Positions 35,740 to 45,168 of a stretch of DNA of 64,000 nucleotides are shown here, one piece after another. Each line of letters begins with the position of its first letter. Position 1 is the first letter of the stretch. The DNA is from Providencia alcalifaciens (GTDB lineage: Bacteria > Pseudomonadota > Gammaproteobacteria > Enterobacterales > Enterobacteriaceae), in contig JAOQNJ010000001.1 of the NCBI GenBank assembly GCA_025961275.1, positions 4,361,353 to 4,425,352 on the forward strand, read 5' to 3'. The translations under genes were made by a program, and so were the position numbers. The notes under the pieces are model-generated. The model ran no database searches, was not told the origin of the DNA, and was given only the letters and a program-made list of their open reading frames with translations.

Positions 35740-38136
35740 CTATTTAGCAGTAGGGATGTAACGAAGTAACTTTTCAAGCGGCTCGACAATGGCAATGATA
35801 ACTTCATCCTGAAGTCCTGCACTTTTATCGAGTTGTTGGATAATCGCTTTTCTGCGGCTATCGGTTAAGGGGTTATCGGTAACATAATGTTTAACTAGCT
35901 CTAATCCAATCGCAGAGAGTTGATTGACATTTTCAGAAACTGGCGCCAATTTTTTTAAATTAACATTTTGTTGAATAAGCAGCTCAAGTTGAGGGGTGTT
36001 ATCTTGCCAACGATGCAATCTTTTCTCTAGCCATTGTATTGTGGCGTTATCTGATGGCGCTGAGATTAGCTTATCAATGTGTTGCTTAAAATCTCTTGCT
36101 TGTCTACTTTCTGCGGGTAATGCATCAACAAAACGATTAAGAGGCTCATATTGATGATAATGATCCTCTCTGAATTTCAAATGGTGACGCGTGTAGTAAT
36201 GCGCAGGTTCTACTGATTCAGACAAGATCATCAATGGATCAATATCAATTCCATTCGCCAATCGGATAAATTCACGTGCAGTTTGTGCATGTTGTTGCAA
36301 ACCTACAGAGACAGTAGACCAACTATCAGCCGCATTGAGACGACGGTACATATCATTTTCATTATTGATATCTTCAGCGGACCACATACGCTCAGAAACT
36401 GCGAAGGCTCGAGGCCAAAGTTTGAGGTCGATAATAGGCGCACGAATATTTTCTGTCCACAAAGCGATTTCACTACCCAGAATATGACTCATTTTGTCTG
36501 CATCAGGTATTGTTGGCATAATGCCGATAGGAGTGCTAGCTAAGAGGGTACCAGTCGTTAGGTAGCGCGCATTACCAATAACGGTGTAACCATCAAGTGC
36601 TTCACCTCTTAGCGTCATAACAGGGCGCGTTTCCCCCATCCAAGTATCCACTGAAAAGCTCACTTTATCCGCCGAAATCCATTCAATTTGATTCACCGCT
36701 CGTCGTGATTTACCTGCGAAATCAATAAATCCACGCCAGCCATCATCTGCTTTTATTAATGTGAAGCTACCTTTTACAGGGTTACCTTTGAATCTTTTAA
36801 TCTCAAATTGCCAACTTTGAGCTTGCTCACCCTGTTTAATATTGACATCAACATTGAGTGGGCGTGGCAATATTTCATTGCGATAGTGATAAGCCGTACT
36901 TTGGGGTTGATCGAGGTAAAATCCCGTTGAAAGCAAACCTTGAAAGCCTTCTTGAGCGCTATGACCTAAGGAGTCTTGTCCTTGCCATGATTGAATAATT
37001 ATATTTTTAGATAAGGTTGGATGCTGTATTTCATCCCAACCAACCATTTTTCGCTGATGGTTAGTCAAAATTTTCTCTAAGCGCTGGTTAAAATAAGCTT
37101 GTAAGGCTTGGGTATCTTTTAAATTATTTTTTTGCATAAACTCCTGAATAGACGGATTATTTTTCCATTGTGTTGGATCAACCTCATCACCGCCAATATG
37201 AATATATTCATCTGGAAAGATAGAGGTCAGTTCGCCAATTAACGCATCCGTGAATTGGTAAACATTTTCTTGTGTTGGATTGAGTAATGGTTGATGTACA
37301 CCCCAATAACGTTGCATCGAATAAGGACCAGAGGCACTCATAAACTCTGGGTATGCGACTGCAATAGCGGAAGCATGACCTGGAAAATCAATTTCAGGTA
37401 CAACACGAATACCTCGCTCTGTTGCATACTGTACTACCTGACGCATTTGCTCTTGAGTGTAGAATTGTCCATCACTCGCCAGCTGCTGTAATTTGGGGTA
37501 GCGTAAGGATTCAAAGCGCCAGCCTTGATCATCAGTTAAATGCCAATGAAATACGTTTAATTTGGCAGCTGCCATGCCATCTATTTGGCGTAAAATATCT
37601 TCGATAGGCAAAAAATGTCTTGCTGAATCGAGCATCACACCACGCCAGACAAATCGTGGATTATCTTTAATGGAAAGTAATGGAACAAACGTATTCTCGC
37701 GGTCAGTTTGGATCAGTTGTAATAGCGTCTCCATGCCACGCATCGCGCCAAAGCGGGTTGCTGCTTTGATAGTCGCACCGTTGCTGTCTGTTGTTAGCTG
37801 ATAGCTTTCATCCATCTGTAGTGACGGCAATTCGGGTACTTTTTTTTCGATTAAAATTTTTATCGGTGCTTGGACGTTTTTGGCTAGATGGGGAGTTAAT
37901 TGCCAACCCGTTTGGATCTCTATTCTTTCACGCCAACGCTTTATCGCGTCACTTAAATCATCACCTTCAATATCGATATCAATTTCATTATTGAGTATCC
38001 ATTTACCATCGGTATTTTTAACTTCAACCTGTTGTGGCCAAGGCATTAGTGGTAACTCAGATAAGGATTGCGCAGCGCTTGGCAATGTATAAATAAGCGA
38101 AGAGATGACAATTGCAGACGTCATTTTGTTAATCAT
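35740..38136 (-). CDS. Periplasmic beta-N-acetylhexosaminidase (GH20)
   Basis: A 798-residue exported glycosidase with signal peptide 1-22 (LPSAAQ). An N-terminal GH20b domain (about 30-155) is followed by the GH20 TIM barrel (about 160-600). The barrel carries HWHLTDDQGWRFES, the RGIRVVPEIDFPGH substrate motif and the catalytic Asp-Glu pair in HIGGDEVDPTQW. It releases N-acetylglucosamine or N-acetylgalactosamine from chitobiose-like or glycan ends by substrate-assisted catalysis. It is somewhat shorter than Serratia chitobiase (885). Single gene; no chitin genes nearby. Confidence 0.93.
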   Translation of the reverse strand: MINKMTSAIVISSLIYTLPSAAQSLSELPLMPWPQQVEVKNTDGKWILNNEIDIDIEGDDLSDAIKRWRERIEIQTGWQLTPHLAKNVQAPIKILIEKKVPELPSLQMDESYQLTTDSNGATIKAATRFGAMRGMETLLQLIQTDRENTFVPLLSIKDNPRFVWRGVMLDSARHFLPIEDILRQIDGMAAAKLNVFHWHLTDDQGWRFESLRYPKLQQLASDGQFYTQEQMRQVVQYATERGIRVVPEIDFPGHASAIAVAYPEFMSASGPYSMQRYWGVHQPLLNPTQENVYQFTDALIGELTSIFPDEYIHIGGDEVDPTQWKNNPSIQEFMQKNNLKDTQALQAYFNQRLEKILTNHQRKMVGWDEIQHPTLSKNIIIQSWQGQDSLGHSAQEGFQGLLSTGFYLDQPQSTAYHYRNEILPRPLNVDVNIKQGEQAQSWQFEIKRFKGNPVKGSFTLIKADDGWRGFIDFAGKSRRAVNQIEWISADKVSFSVDTWMGETRPVMTLRGEALDGYTVIGNARYLTTGTLLASTPIGIMPTIPDADKMSHILGSEIALWTENIRAPIIDLKLWPRAFAVSERMWSAEDINNENDMYRRLNAADSWSTVSVGLQQHAQTAREFIRLANGIDIDPLMILSESVEPAHYYTRHHLKFREDHYHQYEPLNRFVDALPAESRQARDFKQHIDKLISAPSDNATIQWLEKRLHRWQDNTPQLELLIQQNVNLKKLAPVSENVNQLSAIGLELVKHYVTDNPLTDSRRKAIIQQLDKSAGLQDEVIIAIVEPLEKLLRYIPTAK

Positions 38137-38389
38137 AGCGGTCCCTTATTATTAAAACAAAGAATACTATTTTGAACACAAAGTAAGCAATTAAGTCCAA
38201 CTCGGTGAGTTAATATAATGATATTGCTCACACTATATTTTTATTGCGAATTAAGTGCGAGTGATTTGATTTATTTTAACTTATTGATATTGATGTCTTT
38301 TAATGGTGATGTGTGGTGAATAAAATGAAATTGATTAGGTTGGATTGGCAAAAGAAGCGGGATAAATTAATCCCGCCACCTGTTCCGCA

Positions 38390-39664
38390 TCATAGCATAT
38401 TTTTCAATGCATCAAACATGTCTTGAGCTAAATAGTTTTGCATACTCTGCACGCCCGGCAACACAAAATAGTACCCGCCACCAAAGGGCTTAATATAGCG
38501 TTCAAGGGGTTCACCATTCAGGCGTTTTTGGGTATCAATAAAACCGGTTTTGAGATTTTTTTGGTATGAAACAAAGATCAGCCCCATATCGAGTGCGCAA
38601 TTTGGCGTTAAACCTAATGAGTAACTATAGCTACGTCGTCTTAATTTTGCTGTGTAGCGCTCTGGGTTGCGAGGCTCCGCACGACGCATATGAGAATCAA
38701 ATAATACGCGATCACCATGAGGATCTTTTGCAAATTCAGGGTCGTCGTGTTCCTGTTTCATGCCAATGGGGGCGCCAGTTTCTTTATGGCGACCGAAATC
38801 ATTTTCTTGATCTTCCAGTGGAGTTCTGTCCCAAAACTCAAGACTAAAGCGAATGATGCGTACTGCTTGATAAGTGCCACCAGAGCACCATGCTGGTTCT
38901 TTGCTTCCTTCATTTACCCAAATCAGCTCATCCATTAATTGTTTATCATTGCTCGGCGCATTACCTGTACCATCTTTAAAACCAAATAAATTGATAGGCG
39001 TTGAGTGCTGATCGATATTACGTGAAGGTAAAAAACCATCTATTTTCCATAGTGGAAACATCAATGGTGCAGTGTGGCGCAAAATGTCACGCAATGCGTA
39101 AATGACACTCTCTTGACTATTAGCACAGATTTGCAGTGTGATATCGCCACCACACCACGCTTGTTCTAATCGGTCATTCGGGAAGCTGGTCATTTCGACA
39201 AGGTAATGCGGTTTGACTTTATCTAAACCAAATCGAGAGTCAAACAAGCTGTTTCCAAGCGAAACAGTGACTGTCAGTGAATCAGGTTGGATATGTGTCC
39301 CTAAAATACCTGATTCCGCGGGGGGCATCCTGTCGTTTGGCGTTTTTGGTACATTCTGAACTTGCGTGAGGTAGGCAATGCGCTTTGTGATAATTTCAAA
39401 CAGTTTTTGCAATTTATCGAGCGATTCTGCCGTGACATTAAAGGCAATAAAGGAGGCATTTTTTTGCTCTGGCGTTAGAACACCGGCTTGATGTATACCT
39501 TCAAAATCAATGGTATTACCATAAGATGGTTGGTAATTATTTTGGCGAGTATTGGTCGCAAGCGTTGGTGCAGCGGCAACTAAACTACCAATCGCTAATG
39601 TTTTTAATGCATTTCGCCGCGAAAAGCTCAAGGGTGTAGAACGATTTTGTAATTTTGCCTTCAT
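38390..39664 (-). CDS. efeB: Deferrochelatase/peroxidase EfeB (DyP type)
   Basis: A 424-residue heme-containing dye-decolourising peroxidase, exported folded by the Tat route (signal SFSRRNALKTLAIGSLVAAA). The DyP signature GFKDGTGN with the catalytic Asp is present and the proximal His and distal Arg regions are intact. EfeB extracts or oxidises iron for the EfeU permease. I choose the ATG at 39664, with GAGG before it; a TTG 15 bases upstream overlaps the efeO stop. Last gene of the five-gene iron operon 42390-38390. Confidence 0.93.
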   Translation of the reverse strand: MKAKLQNRSTPLSFSRRNALKTLAIGSLVAAAPTLATNTRQNNYQPSYGNTIDFEGIHQAGVLTPEQKNASFIAFNVTAESLDKLQKLFEIITKRIAYLTQVQNVPKTPNDRMPPAESGILGTHIQPDSLTVTVSLGNSLFDSRFGLDKVKPHYLVEMTSFPNDRLEQAWCGGDITLQICANSQESVIYALRDILRHTAPLMFPLWKIDGFLPSRNIDQHSTPINLFGFKDGTGNAPSNDKQLMDELIWVNEGSKEPAWCSGGTYQAVRIIRFSLEFWDRTPLEDQENDFGRHKETGAPIGMKQEHDDPEFAKDPHGDRVLFDSHMRRAEPRNPERYTAKLRRRSYSYSLGLTPNCALDMGLIFVSYQKNLKTGFIDTQKRLNGEPLERYIKPFGGGYYFVLPGVQSMQNYLAQDMFDALKNML

Positions 39665-39675
39665 GGCTTGTTGCC

Positions 39676-40575
39676 TCAATATTTATAATACACATCGACA
39701 CTTAACTGATATCTGAGCAATGCGAGGTTTTCGGCCTGTTGGGTTAGCACAGAGTATAACGCCATTTTATCTTTCTTACTGAATTGGCTGTATGGCTCGA
39801 AAGCATCAGTTTTTAATTGATAAGGCTGAATAATACTACTGGCTAGCCGATAGCTTTGTTGAATGTGTTTAAGCGCATTTGGATCAATAAACGGCTTGAT
39901 GACGCGAATGACTTCTTCAGAACCGCGTAGGTTAGCGGCGATATCGGTGATATCAGATTGGCTGTAAACATTTTCTTTTCCGGATAATTTTGTTTCAAGG
40001 ATCATTTCAATAAAATCAGCTGAGGCTTGAACCAGTTTTGGAATTTCAATATGTTCAGTGGCGACACGTTTTTGGAGATCCCGCGCTTTCATTAATAGCT
40101 CATCAACTGCAACGAGGGCAGCTTTAGTCTCTTTACGATCAAATAATTGATATTCCACTAGATGAAAACCAGTAAAGCGGTAATCTTTCTCGCCCTCGAG
40201 AAAGTAATCTGCTCTTGCATTAAGAATGCGATCGGTATTACCAAATAACATAATAATCGGGCGAATAGTTTCGTAATGTTGATGAGCCTGAATATAGGCG
40301 CGTTCTGCCTCATTGAGATTATCTTTTGTTAAGCTGCTCTTCAATATTTCCAATTGAGAGACCATTTCACTCAATTCAACTTGGGTAAAGTCTAAGTAAG
40401 CTTTGATCGCAGGTTGATATTTTTCAGGTGTTGGAATATCACCTTTAGCGATAATAATATCATCCCCTTCTTGCACAGGAGACCGTAAGGCTTTTGCTGA
40501 AACGCTAAAAGGCAGTGCCGCGATTAAAAATAAGCCACACAGTAAGATTACAGTGTAGCTTAGCGAATTACGCAT
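39676..40575 (-). CDS. efeO: EfeO-type periplasmic iron-binding protein (M75 domain)
   Basis: About 299 residues: a signal peptide (MRNSLSYTV... ending VSAKA) and an imelysin/peptidase M75-like helical domain (FTGFHLVEYQLFDRKET, with the family's HxxE-type His and Glu). The cupredoxin half of E. coli EfeO is not fused here but encoded separately at 41410-41748. The start at 40575 follows GGAG and overlaps the permease gene by 8 bases, so translation is coupled. The protein presumably delivers ferrous or ferric iron to EfeU. Confidence 0.9.
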   Translation of the reverse strand: MRNSLSYTVILLCGLFLIAALPFSVSAKALRSPVQEGDDIIIAKGDIPTPEKYQPAIKAYLDFTQVELSEMVSQLEILKSSLTKDNLNEAERAYIQAHQHYETIRPIIMLFGNTDRILNARADYFLEGEKDYRFTGFHLVEYQLFDRKETKAALVAVDELLMKARDLQKRVATEHIEIPKLVQASADFIEMILETKLSGKENVYSQSDITDIAANLRGSEEVIRVIKPFIDPNALKHIQQSYRLASSIIQPYQLKTDAFEPYSQFSKKDKMALYSVLTQQAENLALLRYQLSVDVYYKY

Positions 40576-41401
40576 GTTTTTTACTCCGTGAAAATAGGGC
40601 AATAACTACAACCCAATAAATCACAAACGTAATGACACTCAACCAAATAGGTTGAGAGCGATAAGCAAAGAAAGACGAAATAAAATTTCCAGCGATATTG
40701 GAGTCATCTAACAATGCGGTAGTATCCCATGCTGGGTAAATGAGAAACTCAGGAATAGAATAATCATATTCAATTAATAAGTTTGCGCTCTCTTCAACCC
40801 CTTTGAGTAGTAGCGACAAGGCGAGAAACAACAAAATAATGCCAGTGACTTTGAAGAATATTTTCCATGAGACAACGCGATTAGTTAGCAAGAAAGCATA
40901 CAAAGTCAGCGCGGCAATTAAAATACCAACAGCCACTTCGAGAAAGAAATCAGTCGCGTTTGCGGAGGTCAGTGACATGATAAAACTTGATAGGAAGACC
41001 ACAATTTCACTTCCCTCACGTGCGATAGCAATCGCGATAATCAGTGTCGCTCCCCACCAGTTATGATGTTGAGCATTGCGACTAATACCTGACTCAATCT
41101 CTGATTTCATGGCGCTACCATGTTTGTTCATCCAATACACCATTTGTACAATCAAAATGCAGGCTAGCACCTCCATAAAGATCATAAACAGTGATTGCCC
41201 TGTATCATCGAGGACATTGAACACACCATAAATTAATAACGCTAATAAAATGGAAACAATAATACCGAGGGCAACACCGCCCCACAAAAATTTCATACCA
41301 TTACGAGCATCGGGATGGCGTTTGATCCACGCATAGATAATGCCAATAACCAATAAAGCTTCAAAGCTTTCACGCCATACAACAAACAGAACTTGCCCCA
41401 T
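40568..41401 (-). CDS. efeU: FTR1-family iron permease (EfeU)
   Basis: A 277-residue inner-membrane permease with seven predicted membrane segments and the two REXXE iron-translocation motifs: RESFE near residue 10 in segment 1 and REGSE near residue 128 in segment 4. It transports iron oxidised or presented by its periplasmic partners. Eight bases separate it from the cupredoxin gene upstream and it overlaps efeO downstream. Length and motifs are normal. Confidence 0.95.
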   Translation of the reverse strand: MGQVLFVVWRESFEALLVIGIIYAWIKRHPDARNGMKFLWGGVALGIIVSILLALLIYGVFNVLDDTGQSLFMIFMEVLACILIVQMVYWMNKHGSAMKSEIESGISRNAQHHNWWGATLIIAIAIAREGSEIVVFLSSFIMSLTSANATDFFLEVAVGILIAALTLYAFLLTNRVVSWKIFFKVTGIILLFLALSLLLKGVEESANLLIEYDYSIPEFLIYPAWDTTALLDDSNIAGNFISSFFAYRSQPIWLSVITFVIYWVVVIALFSRSKKHA

Positions 41402-41409
41402 AACCTGTC

Positions 41410-41748
41410 CTACTCTTTTGCTATGATCTCACCTTTAGGGTGAGAAAGGTGGAAGTCATCAAAAAAGGTATAGCTACCCGGCTTTAAGGGGGCAATCACG
41501 ACAACAGAGCTCGCGCCCGGTGCGAGAACTTTTTCTTTACGCAACTGGGTGCTTTCAAACTCAGCAGGCTCTGTACCTGTATTGGTGATCTTAATGCGTA
41601 TAATGGTTTTTGCCGGAACCTCAAGGACACGAGGAATTAAGTCACCATTTTTCATTTCTAATTCAACAGTAAATTTTTCTGCAGCAAAAATAGTACTCGG
41701 GGCTATCACGGAAAAGACGAGTAGGATGAGGCTTAACAATGTTTTCAT
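41410..41748 (-). CDS. Periplasmic cupredoxin-domain protein (EfeO-N/FtrB-like)
   Basis: A 112-residue exported protein: signal peptide 1-22 (STIFA|AEK) and one cupredoxin domain (KTIIRIKITNTGTEPAEFES and SYTFFDDFHLSHPKGEIIAKE). The classical blue-copper Cys is absent, as in EfeO N-terminal domains, and His/Glu/Asp residues near the C-terminus could bind metal. It equals the N-terminal half of EfeO or the FtrB protein of P19-type systems. Third-to-last in position between the P19 and permease genes. Confidence 0.88.
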   Translation of the reverse strand: MKTLLSLILLVFSVIAPSTIFAAEKFTVELEMKNGDLIPRVLEVPAKTIIRIKITNTGTEPAEFESTQLRKEKVLAPGASSVVVIAPLKPGSYTFFDDFHLSHPKGEIIAKE

Positions 41749-41780
41749 GATATTGGCTCTAAGAATTAATCACGAATAAA

Positions 41781-41812
41781 ACAAAAAGGGCTATACATAG
41801 TCGTTAGCCCTT
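41781..41812 (-). terminator. Hairpin downstream of the P19 gene
   Basis: AAGGGCTA at 41786-41793 pairs with TAGCCCTT at 41805-41812; on the minus strand it is followed by TTTTTGTTTTAT. It sits between the P19 gene and the rest of the iron operon, so it probably attenuates transcription, giving more P19 than permease. Confidence 0.65.
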
Positions 41813-41832
41813 AAAACCTAGAGATCTATAGG

Positions 41833-42390
41833 TTAGTAGCTACCTTTACGACCTACACCTGCGTAGTCAAAGTCCCATGAGACTTCAATAGGCTTAAACC
41901 AAGGTGCGACACCTGTTTCTTTATCAATATGGCGACCAAATACGGCCTGTTTATTATGTGAAGGTGGGTAAATTTTATAAGTCACACGGTACTTACCGTT
42001 GCCATCTAATTTGATGTTTTCACCATAGTGAGGACCATCGCTGGCAATCATTGGCATAAATGTGCCAGATTGAGTTTGTGGCTTATCACCAAGCTTTGTT
42101 ACGGTATATTCCACCGTGAGGTAAGGGATCCAATCGCCTTCAGCAAAACCATTTGGGTTGTCTTCAACCGCATGAATATCGGTTTCTAAGTGGATATCTG
42201 CTTTATCCGCAGCAAGATGCGATACTGCGTTATGTCCTTCTTCGGTATCCATGGTAATTGGTTGGAGGTAAACACCTTGAATTTCCATCCCATCTTTAAT
42301 AACTGGATGCCCTAACGGATATTCTTGAGCGAAAGCAGTGACTGAAAATAATGCTAAACCCGAAACAGCGGCTTTGTAAGCGAGTTTCAT
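41833..42390 (-). CDS. P19/Tpd-family periplasmic iron-binding protein
   Basis: A 185-residue exported protein (signal peptide MKLAYKAAVSGLALFSVTAFA). Mature residues match the P19/FtrA/FetP family: a Met-His copper/iron site around YLQPITMDTEEGHNAVSHLAADKADIHLETDIHA and a late HIDKETGVAPWFKP segment (only parts shown). P19 dimers bind copper and iron and feed FTR1 permeases. The start at 42390 is supported by AAGGA 7 bases upstream; the longer frame to 42456 would read through the Fur box. First gene of the iron operon. Confidence 0.92.
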   Translation of the reverse strand: MKLAYKAAVSGLALFSVTAFAQEYPLGHPVIKDGMEIQGVYLQPITMDTEEGHNAVSHLAADKADIHLETDIHAVEDNPNGFAEGDWIPYLTVEYTVTKLGDKPQTQSGTFMPMIASDGPHYGENIKLDGNGKYRVTYKIYPPSHNKQAVFGRHIDKETGVAPWFKPIEVSWDFDYAGVGRKGSY

Positions 42391-42422
42391 CGGTATGTCC
42401 TTACTATTATTTTTCATAAGAA

Positions 42423-42441
42423 AGTAATGATAATCATTATT
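42423..42441 (-). promoter_or_regulatory. Fur box of the iron-uptake operon
   Basis: The 19 bases AGTAATGATAATCATTATT match the Fur consensus GATAATGATAATCATTATC at 16 positions. It lies 33 bases before the P19 start, where a Fur dimer would block the promoter when iron is plentiful. Confidence 0.85.
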
Positions 42442-42657
42442 ATTGTCGTTATTCAAGCTAAACTTTTGGCTGTAAATTTAATTTATAGCCAAATACATGA
42501 AAAGTTTTAAAAAAATAGTTATGGTAAGAGGTGTTATTCTTTTTTTAAATATCTTTGTGTGAAGTGATTATTGTGTTTTTTCTTATCCTATCTCATTGTG
42601 GGTTGATGTAATTTCACCCATCGTTAACGAATGTTTTAACTAATAAAGGTGCAAGGT

Positions 42658-43587
42658 ATGCAAAAACGTTATCTTGATTGTACAGCGTCTGAAATATTGC
42701 AGTTAAGCAAAAAGAATCTATTAGAAGCGATTAAAGGAAGTGAAGGGCGATTATTGGTTTCAGAAACCATCGGAACTATTCAACCTGTACTAATGAATGT
42801 AACAAATGCAGAACTTGCAGCAAGCCAAGGCGCAGATATTTTATTATTGAATATTTTCGATGTGAATAATCCTGTGATTCAAGGGCTGCCTTCAGGCACT
42901 GAGCCTCAAGAGATTATACGTACTTTAAAACACCTAACGGGCAGAGTGATTGGCGTGAATCTTGAGCCAGTCCCTGCTGGGTTTAATAATCCAAATCAAG
43001 ATGAACAGTGGCAAATCTCGGAAGGTCGCTTAGCAACGGTGAAAAATGCTATTAAGTTAAAAGAAATGGGTGTTGATATTATTGTCTTAACCGGAAACCC
43101 AGGGAATGGCGTTACTAATCAAGAAATTAATCAAAGCCTAAAAGAGCTTAAAGCAGCTGTGGGTGAAGAAGTTATTCTGATCACCGGAAAAATGCATGCT
43201 GCAGGGGTATTAAATGCGGCAGCAGAACAGCTCATTACTGAAACAGACATTCGTTGTTTTATTGATAGCGGAGCAGATGTCATTTTGTTGCCAGCGCCCG
43301 GAACAGTGCCAGGTATTTCTGCAGAGTTTGTTCAAAAAATGATAGCGTACTGCCATTCACAAGGTGTATTGACCATGACGGCGATTGGCACCTCCCAAGA
43401 AGGCGCTGATTTGCAAACCATTCGTCAAATTGCATTAATGTGTAAAATGGCAGGAACGGATTTACACCATATTGGTGATTCGGGATACAACGGAATTGCA
43501 CTGCCTGAGAATATCTTGAATTATAGTATTGTTATTCGTGGTGTAAGGCATACGTATACACGAATTGCGCGTTCAATTAATCGTTAA
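42658..43587 (+). CDS. DUF7916-type TIM-barrel protein (PEP mutase/aldolase-like)
   Basis: A 309-residue soluble protein with a TIM-barrel pattern of repeated strand-turn units: GADILLLNIFDVNNP, GRVIGVNLEPVP, GVDIIVLTGNPGNG, GADVILLPAPGTVPGIS and GVLTMTAIGTSQEGAD. It resembles the DUF7916 group, often called haloacid-dehalogenase-like or PEP phosphonomutase-like in databases and frequently found with PTS genes. The activity is unknown. I start at ATG 42658 (AAGG upstream); a GTG three codons earlier is the alternative. It is divergent from the Fur-controlled operon. IS3 copy 2 has inserted 33 bases after its stop. Confidence 0.7.
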   Translation: MQKRYLDCTASEILQLSKKNLLEAIKGSEGRLLVSETIGTIQPVLMNVTNAELAASQGADILLLNIFDVNNPVIQGLPSGTEPQEIIRTLKHLTGRVIGVNLEPVPAGFNNPNQDEQWQISEGRLATVKNAIKLKEMGVDIIVLTGNPGNGVTNQEINQSLKELKAAVGEEVILITGKMHAAGVLNAAAEQLITETDIRCFIDSGADVILLPAPGTVPGISAEFVQKMIAYCHSQGVLTMTAIGTSQEGADLQTIRQIALMCKMAGTDLHHIGDSGYNGIALPENILNYSIVIRGVRHTYTRIARSINR

Positions 43588-43637
43588 TTTATTCTTCGTA
43601 ATATTTCGCGCGATAGTGTATGTTCTGCGCAACTAAA

Positions 43638-44462
43638 TCAGGACACTTTTCTTAAGGAATTTTGTTCATACTCAATTGGGGACAGATCACCGTTGGCAGT
43701 ATGAAACCTTTCTAGGTTGTAATAGCGCATATACGCGATAACATCTTCTTTCATCTGTTTCCGAGTCGGCTGAGGGATTTTCAGTACCCAATCGTGTTTT
43801 AAACTGCCAAAAAATCGTTCTACAACGGCGTTATCCCAACAGGCTCCAACATCACCCATGCTTGCCCTAATACCATAGCTTGTTAGCAAGCGGCGATATC
43901 GCTTACTCGTATATTGAGAGCCTCTATCACTATGAAAGACTAAGCCTCTTTCGGGCTGGCGTAAGTTATACGCTTTCATCAAGGCTTTACTGACTAAATC
44001 TGCCGTCATTCGTTTATCGATATGCCAACCCACAATACGGCGTGAGTATAAGTCCATCACGATGGCTAAATACATCCAGCCTTCCCCTGTTTTTAAATAG
44101 GTCACATCACCCGCCCACACTTCGTTAGGTGCGTGAGGATTAAAATTTTGATTGAGCAAATTATCGGCTACGGCATCACTGTGTTTGCGTTTTGTGGTGA
44201 CTTTGTAAGCAACGCGCTGAGTGACGACTAGGCCAAGCTGAGCCATTAGCTTTTGAACGCCATAAGCACTCACGCTAAAGCCCTCTTTGCATAACCGTTT
44301 ACGTAACGTTCTATAACCTAAGCTATTTCGACTCTGTTCAAAGATAGCTTTGGCTCTGCGGTACAGGCTAAGTTGTTCTGCGGTGATCAATTTTGCTGGG
44401 CGTTTAAGCCAAGCATAGTAGGCAGAACGACTTATTTTCATTAACTTGCAGAGCTTCAGCAC
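43638..44462 (-). CDS. IS3-family transposase OrfB (copy 2, intact)
   Basis: A 274-residue DDE integrase-core protein with catalytic Asp in VWAGDVTYLK, Asp in FHSDRGSQY and Glu in AVVERFFGSLK, and an N-terminal HTH_21 region (RRAKAIFEQSRNSLGYRTLR). It is normally made as an OrfAB fusion by -1 frameshifting at the A7 run near the end of orfA. It is in the -1 frame relative to orfA, as expected. Confidence 0.95.
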   Translation of the reverse strand: MLKLCKLMKISRSAYYAWLKRPAKLITAEQLSLYRRAKAIFEQSRNSLGYRTLRKRLCKEGFSVSAYGVQKLMAQLGLVVTQRVAYKVTTKRKHSDAVADNLLNQNFNPHAPNEVWAGDVTYLKTGEGWMYLAIVMDLYSRRIVGWHIDKRMTADLVSKALMKAYNLRQPERGLVFHSDRGSQYTSKRYRRLLTSYGIRASMGDVGACWDNAVVERFFGSLKHDWVLKIPQPTRKQMKEDVIAYMRYYNLERFHTANGDLSPIEYEQNSLRKVS

Positions 44463-44500
44463 GGGAAACTGTGAAGATAATTGCTTAATCGTTTTAAACG

Positions 44501-44788
44501 CTACTTGGTTTCCTTTAGCAGGAGGGCGCTGGCTTTTTTTAGGATCTCTTTCTCCATCCTAAGTTCTTTATTTTCTTTTCGAAGCCTTAATAGCTCAGTT
44601 CTCTCATCGGCATTCAAGCTGCTACCGGATTGTTCAGCATCGAATTTTGCTTTCCAGTTATAAAGTAATTTATCGGTGATCCCTAATGAAGCTGCCGCTT
44701 TTGGGACGCTATAACCTTGTTCGGTGACTAATGCGACCGCTTCTTGCTTAAACTCAGTAGTGTAAAACCTGTTTGTTCGTTTTTTCAT
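44501..44788 (-). CDS. IS3-family transposase OrfA (copy 2)
   Basis: A 95-residue DNA-binding component: helix-turn-helix followed by a leucine-zipper-like coiled coil. The slippery A7 run sits near its 3' end for programmed -1 frameshifting into orfB. One residue differs from copy 1 (Thr for Ala in DERTELL). Confidence 0.94.
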   Translation of the reverse strand: MKKRTNRFYTTEFKQEAVALVTEQGYSVPKAAASLGITDKLLYNWKAKFDAEQSGSSLNADERTELLRLRKENKELRMEKEILKKASALLLKETK

Positions 44789-44855
44789 TTAACACCTCAA
44801 TAATTGGATTATATTCCATTATTAAAGTGTCCTGTTTGATTAAAGCAGATCAGTA

Positions 44856-45168
44856 TACAGTAAATAGAGCACTATATTGATGAACCCGAGCCACATATTT
44901 ATATTTATGACTCGGGTTCCGTATCTTTTCTGACTAGCGACAACTCAAATTATTTAGGGAATATCATTCATTCGTTATAGTTCGCGCTGTAGTATGTGCG
45001 TTGTAAATATACTCGTCATACTTCAATTAGTGGAGGTGCAGGTTACCTTAACACTTAAAGCAAATTCATCGGTATAAACACCGATTAATTTTCTTTAAGT
45101 ATCAACGATGTGCTGCTTTCTCTTACTGTTTAAAATTACATAGGTTATTGATATATATATCTAATATA
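44856..45168. other. Intergenic region upstream of hcp
   Basis: About 310 bases between IS3 copy 2 and the Hcp gene. It includes a copy of the short intergenic repeat at 45009-45042. No ORF is seen. The hcp promoter must be here; the IS insertion about 300 bases upstream need not affect it. Confidence 0.4.
45009..45042 (+). repeat. Short intergenic repeat (ATACTCGTCATACTTCAA type)
   Basis: ATACTCGTCATACTTCAATT followed by a GTGCAGG block resembles 30021-30047 (ATACTCGTCACACTACAATT then TGCAGGGGG) and part of 49526-49537 (ATACTTCAAGTT). Short intergenic sequences of this kind are widespread in Yersinia, Serratia and relatives. The function is unknown. Confidence 0.4.

Larger units (their letters stand above)
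43621..44852 (-). mobile_element. IS3-family insertion sequence, copy 2 (intact, 3-bp duplication)
   Basis: A 1232-bp element, on the minus strand, with the same terminal repeats as copy 1 (TGTTCTGCGCAACTAAATCA at the orfB end; TGATCTGCTTTAATCAAACA at the orfA end). It is flanked by a direct GTA duplication (43618-43620 and 44853-44855), as expected for IS3 transposition. Both orfs are intact, so this is the likely active copy and may have been the donor or product of copy 1. Confidence 0.96.

Noticed and set aside
36283-38092. Several plus-strand ORFs inside the hexosaminidase gene
   Set aside because: They are antisense shadows of a well-supported GH20 gene and lack start signals.
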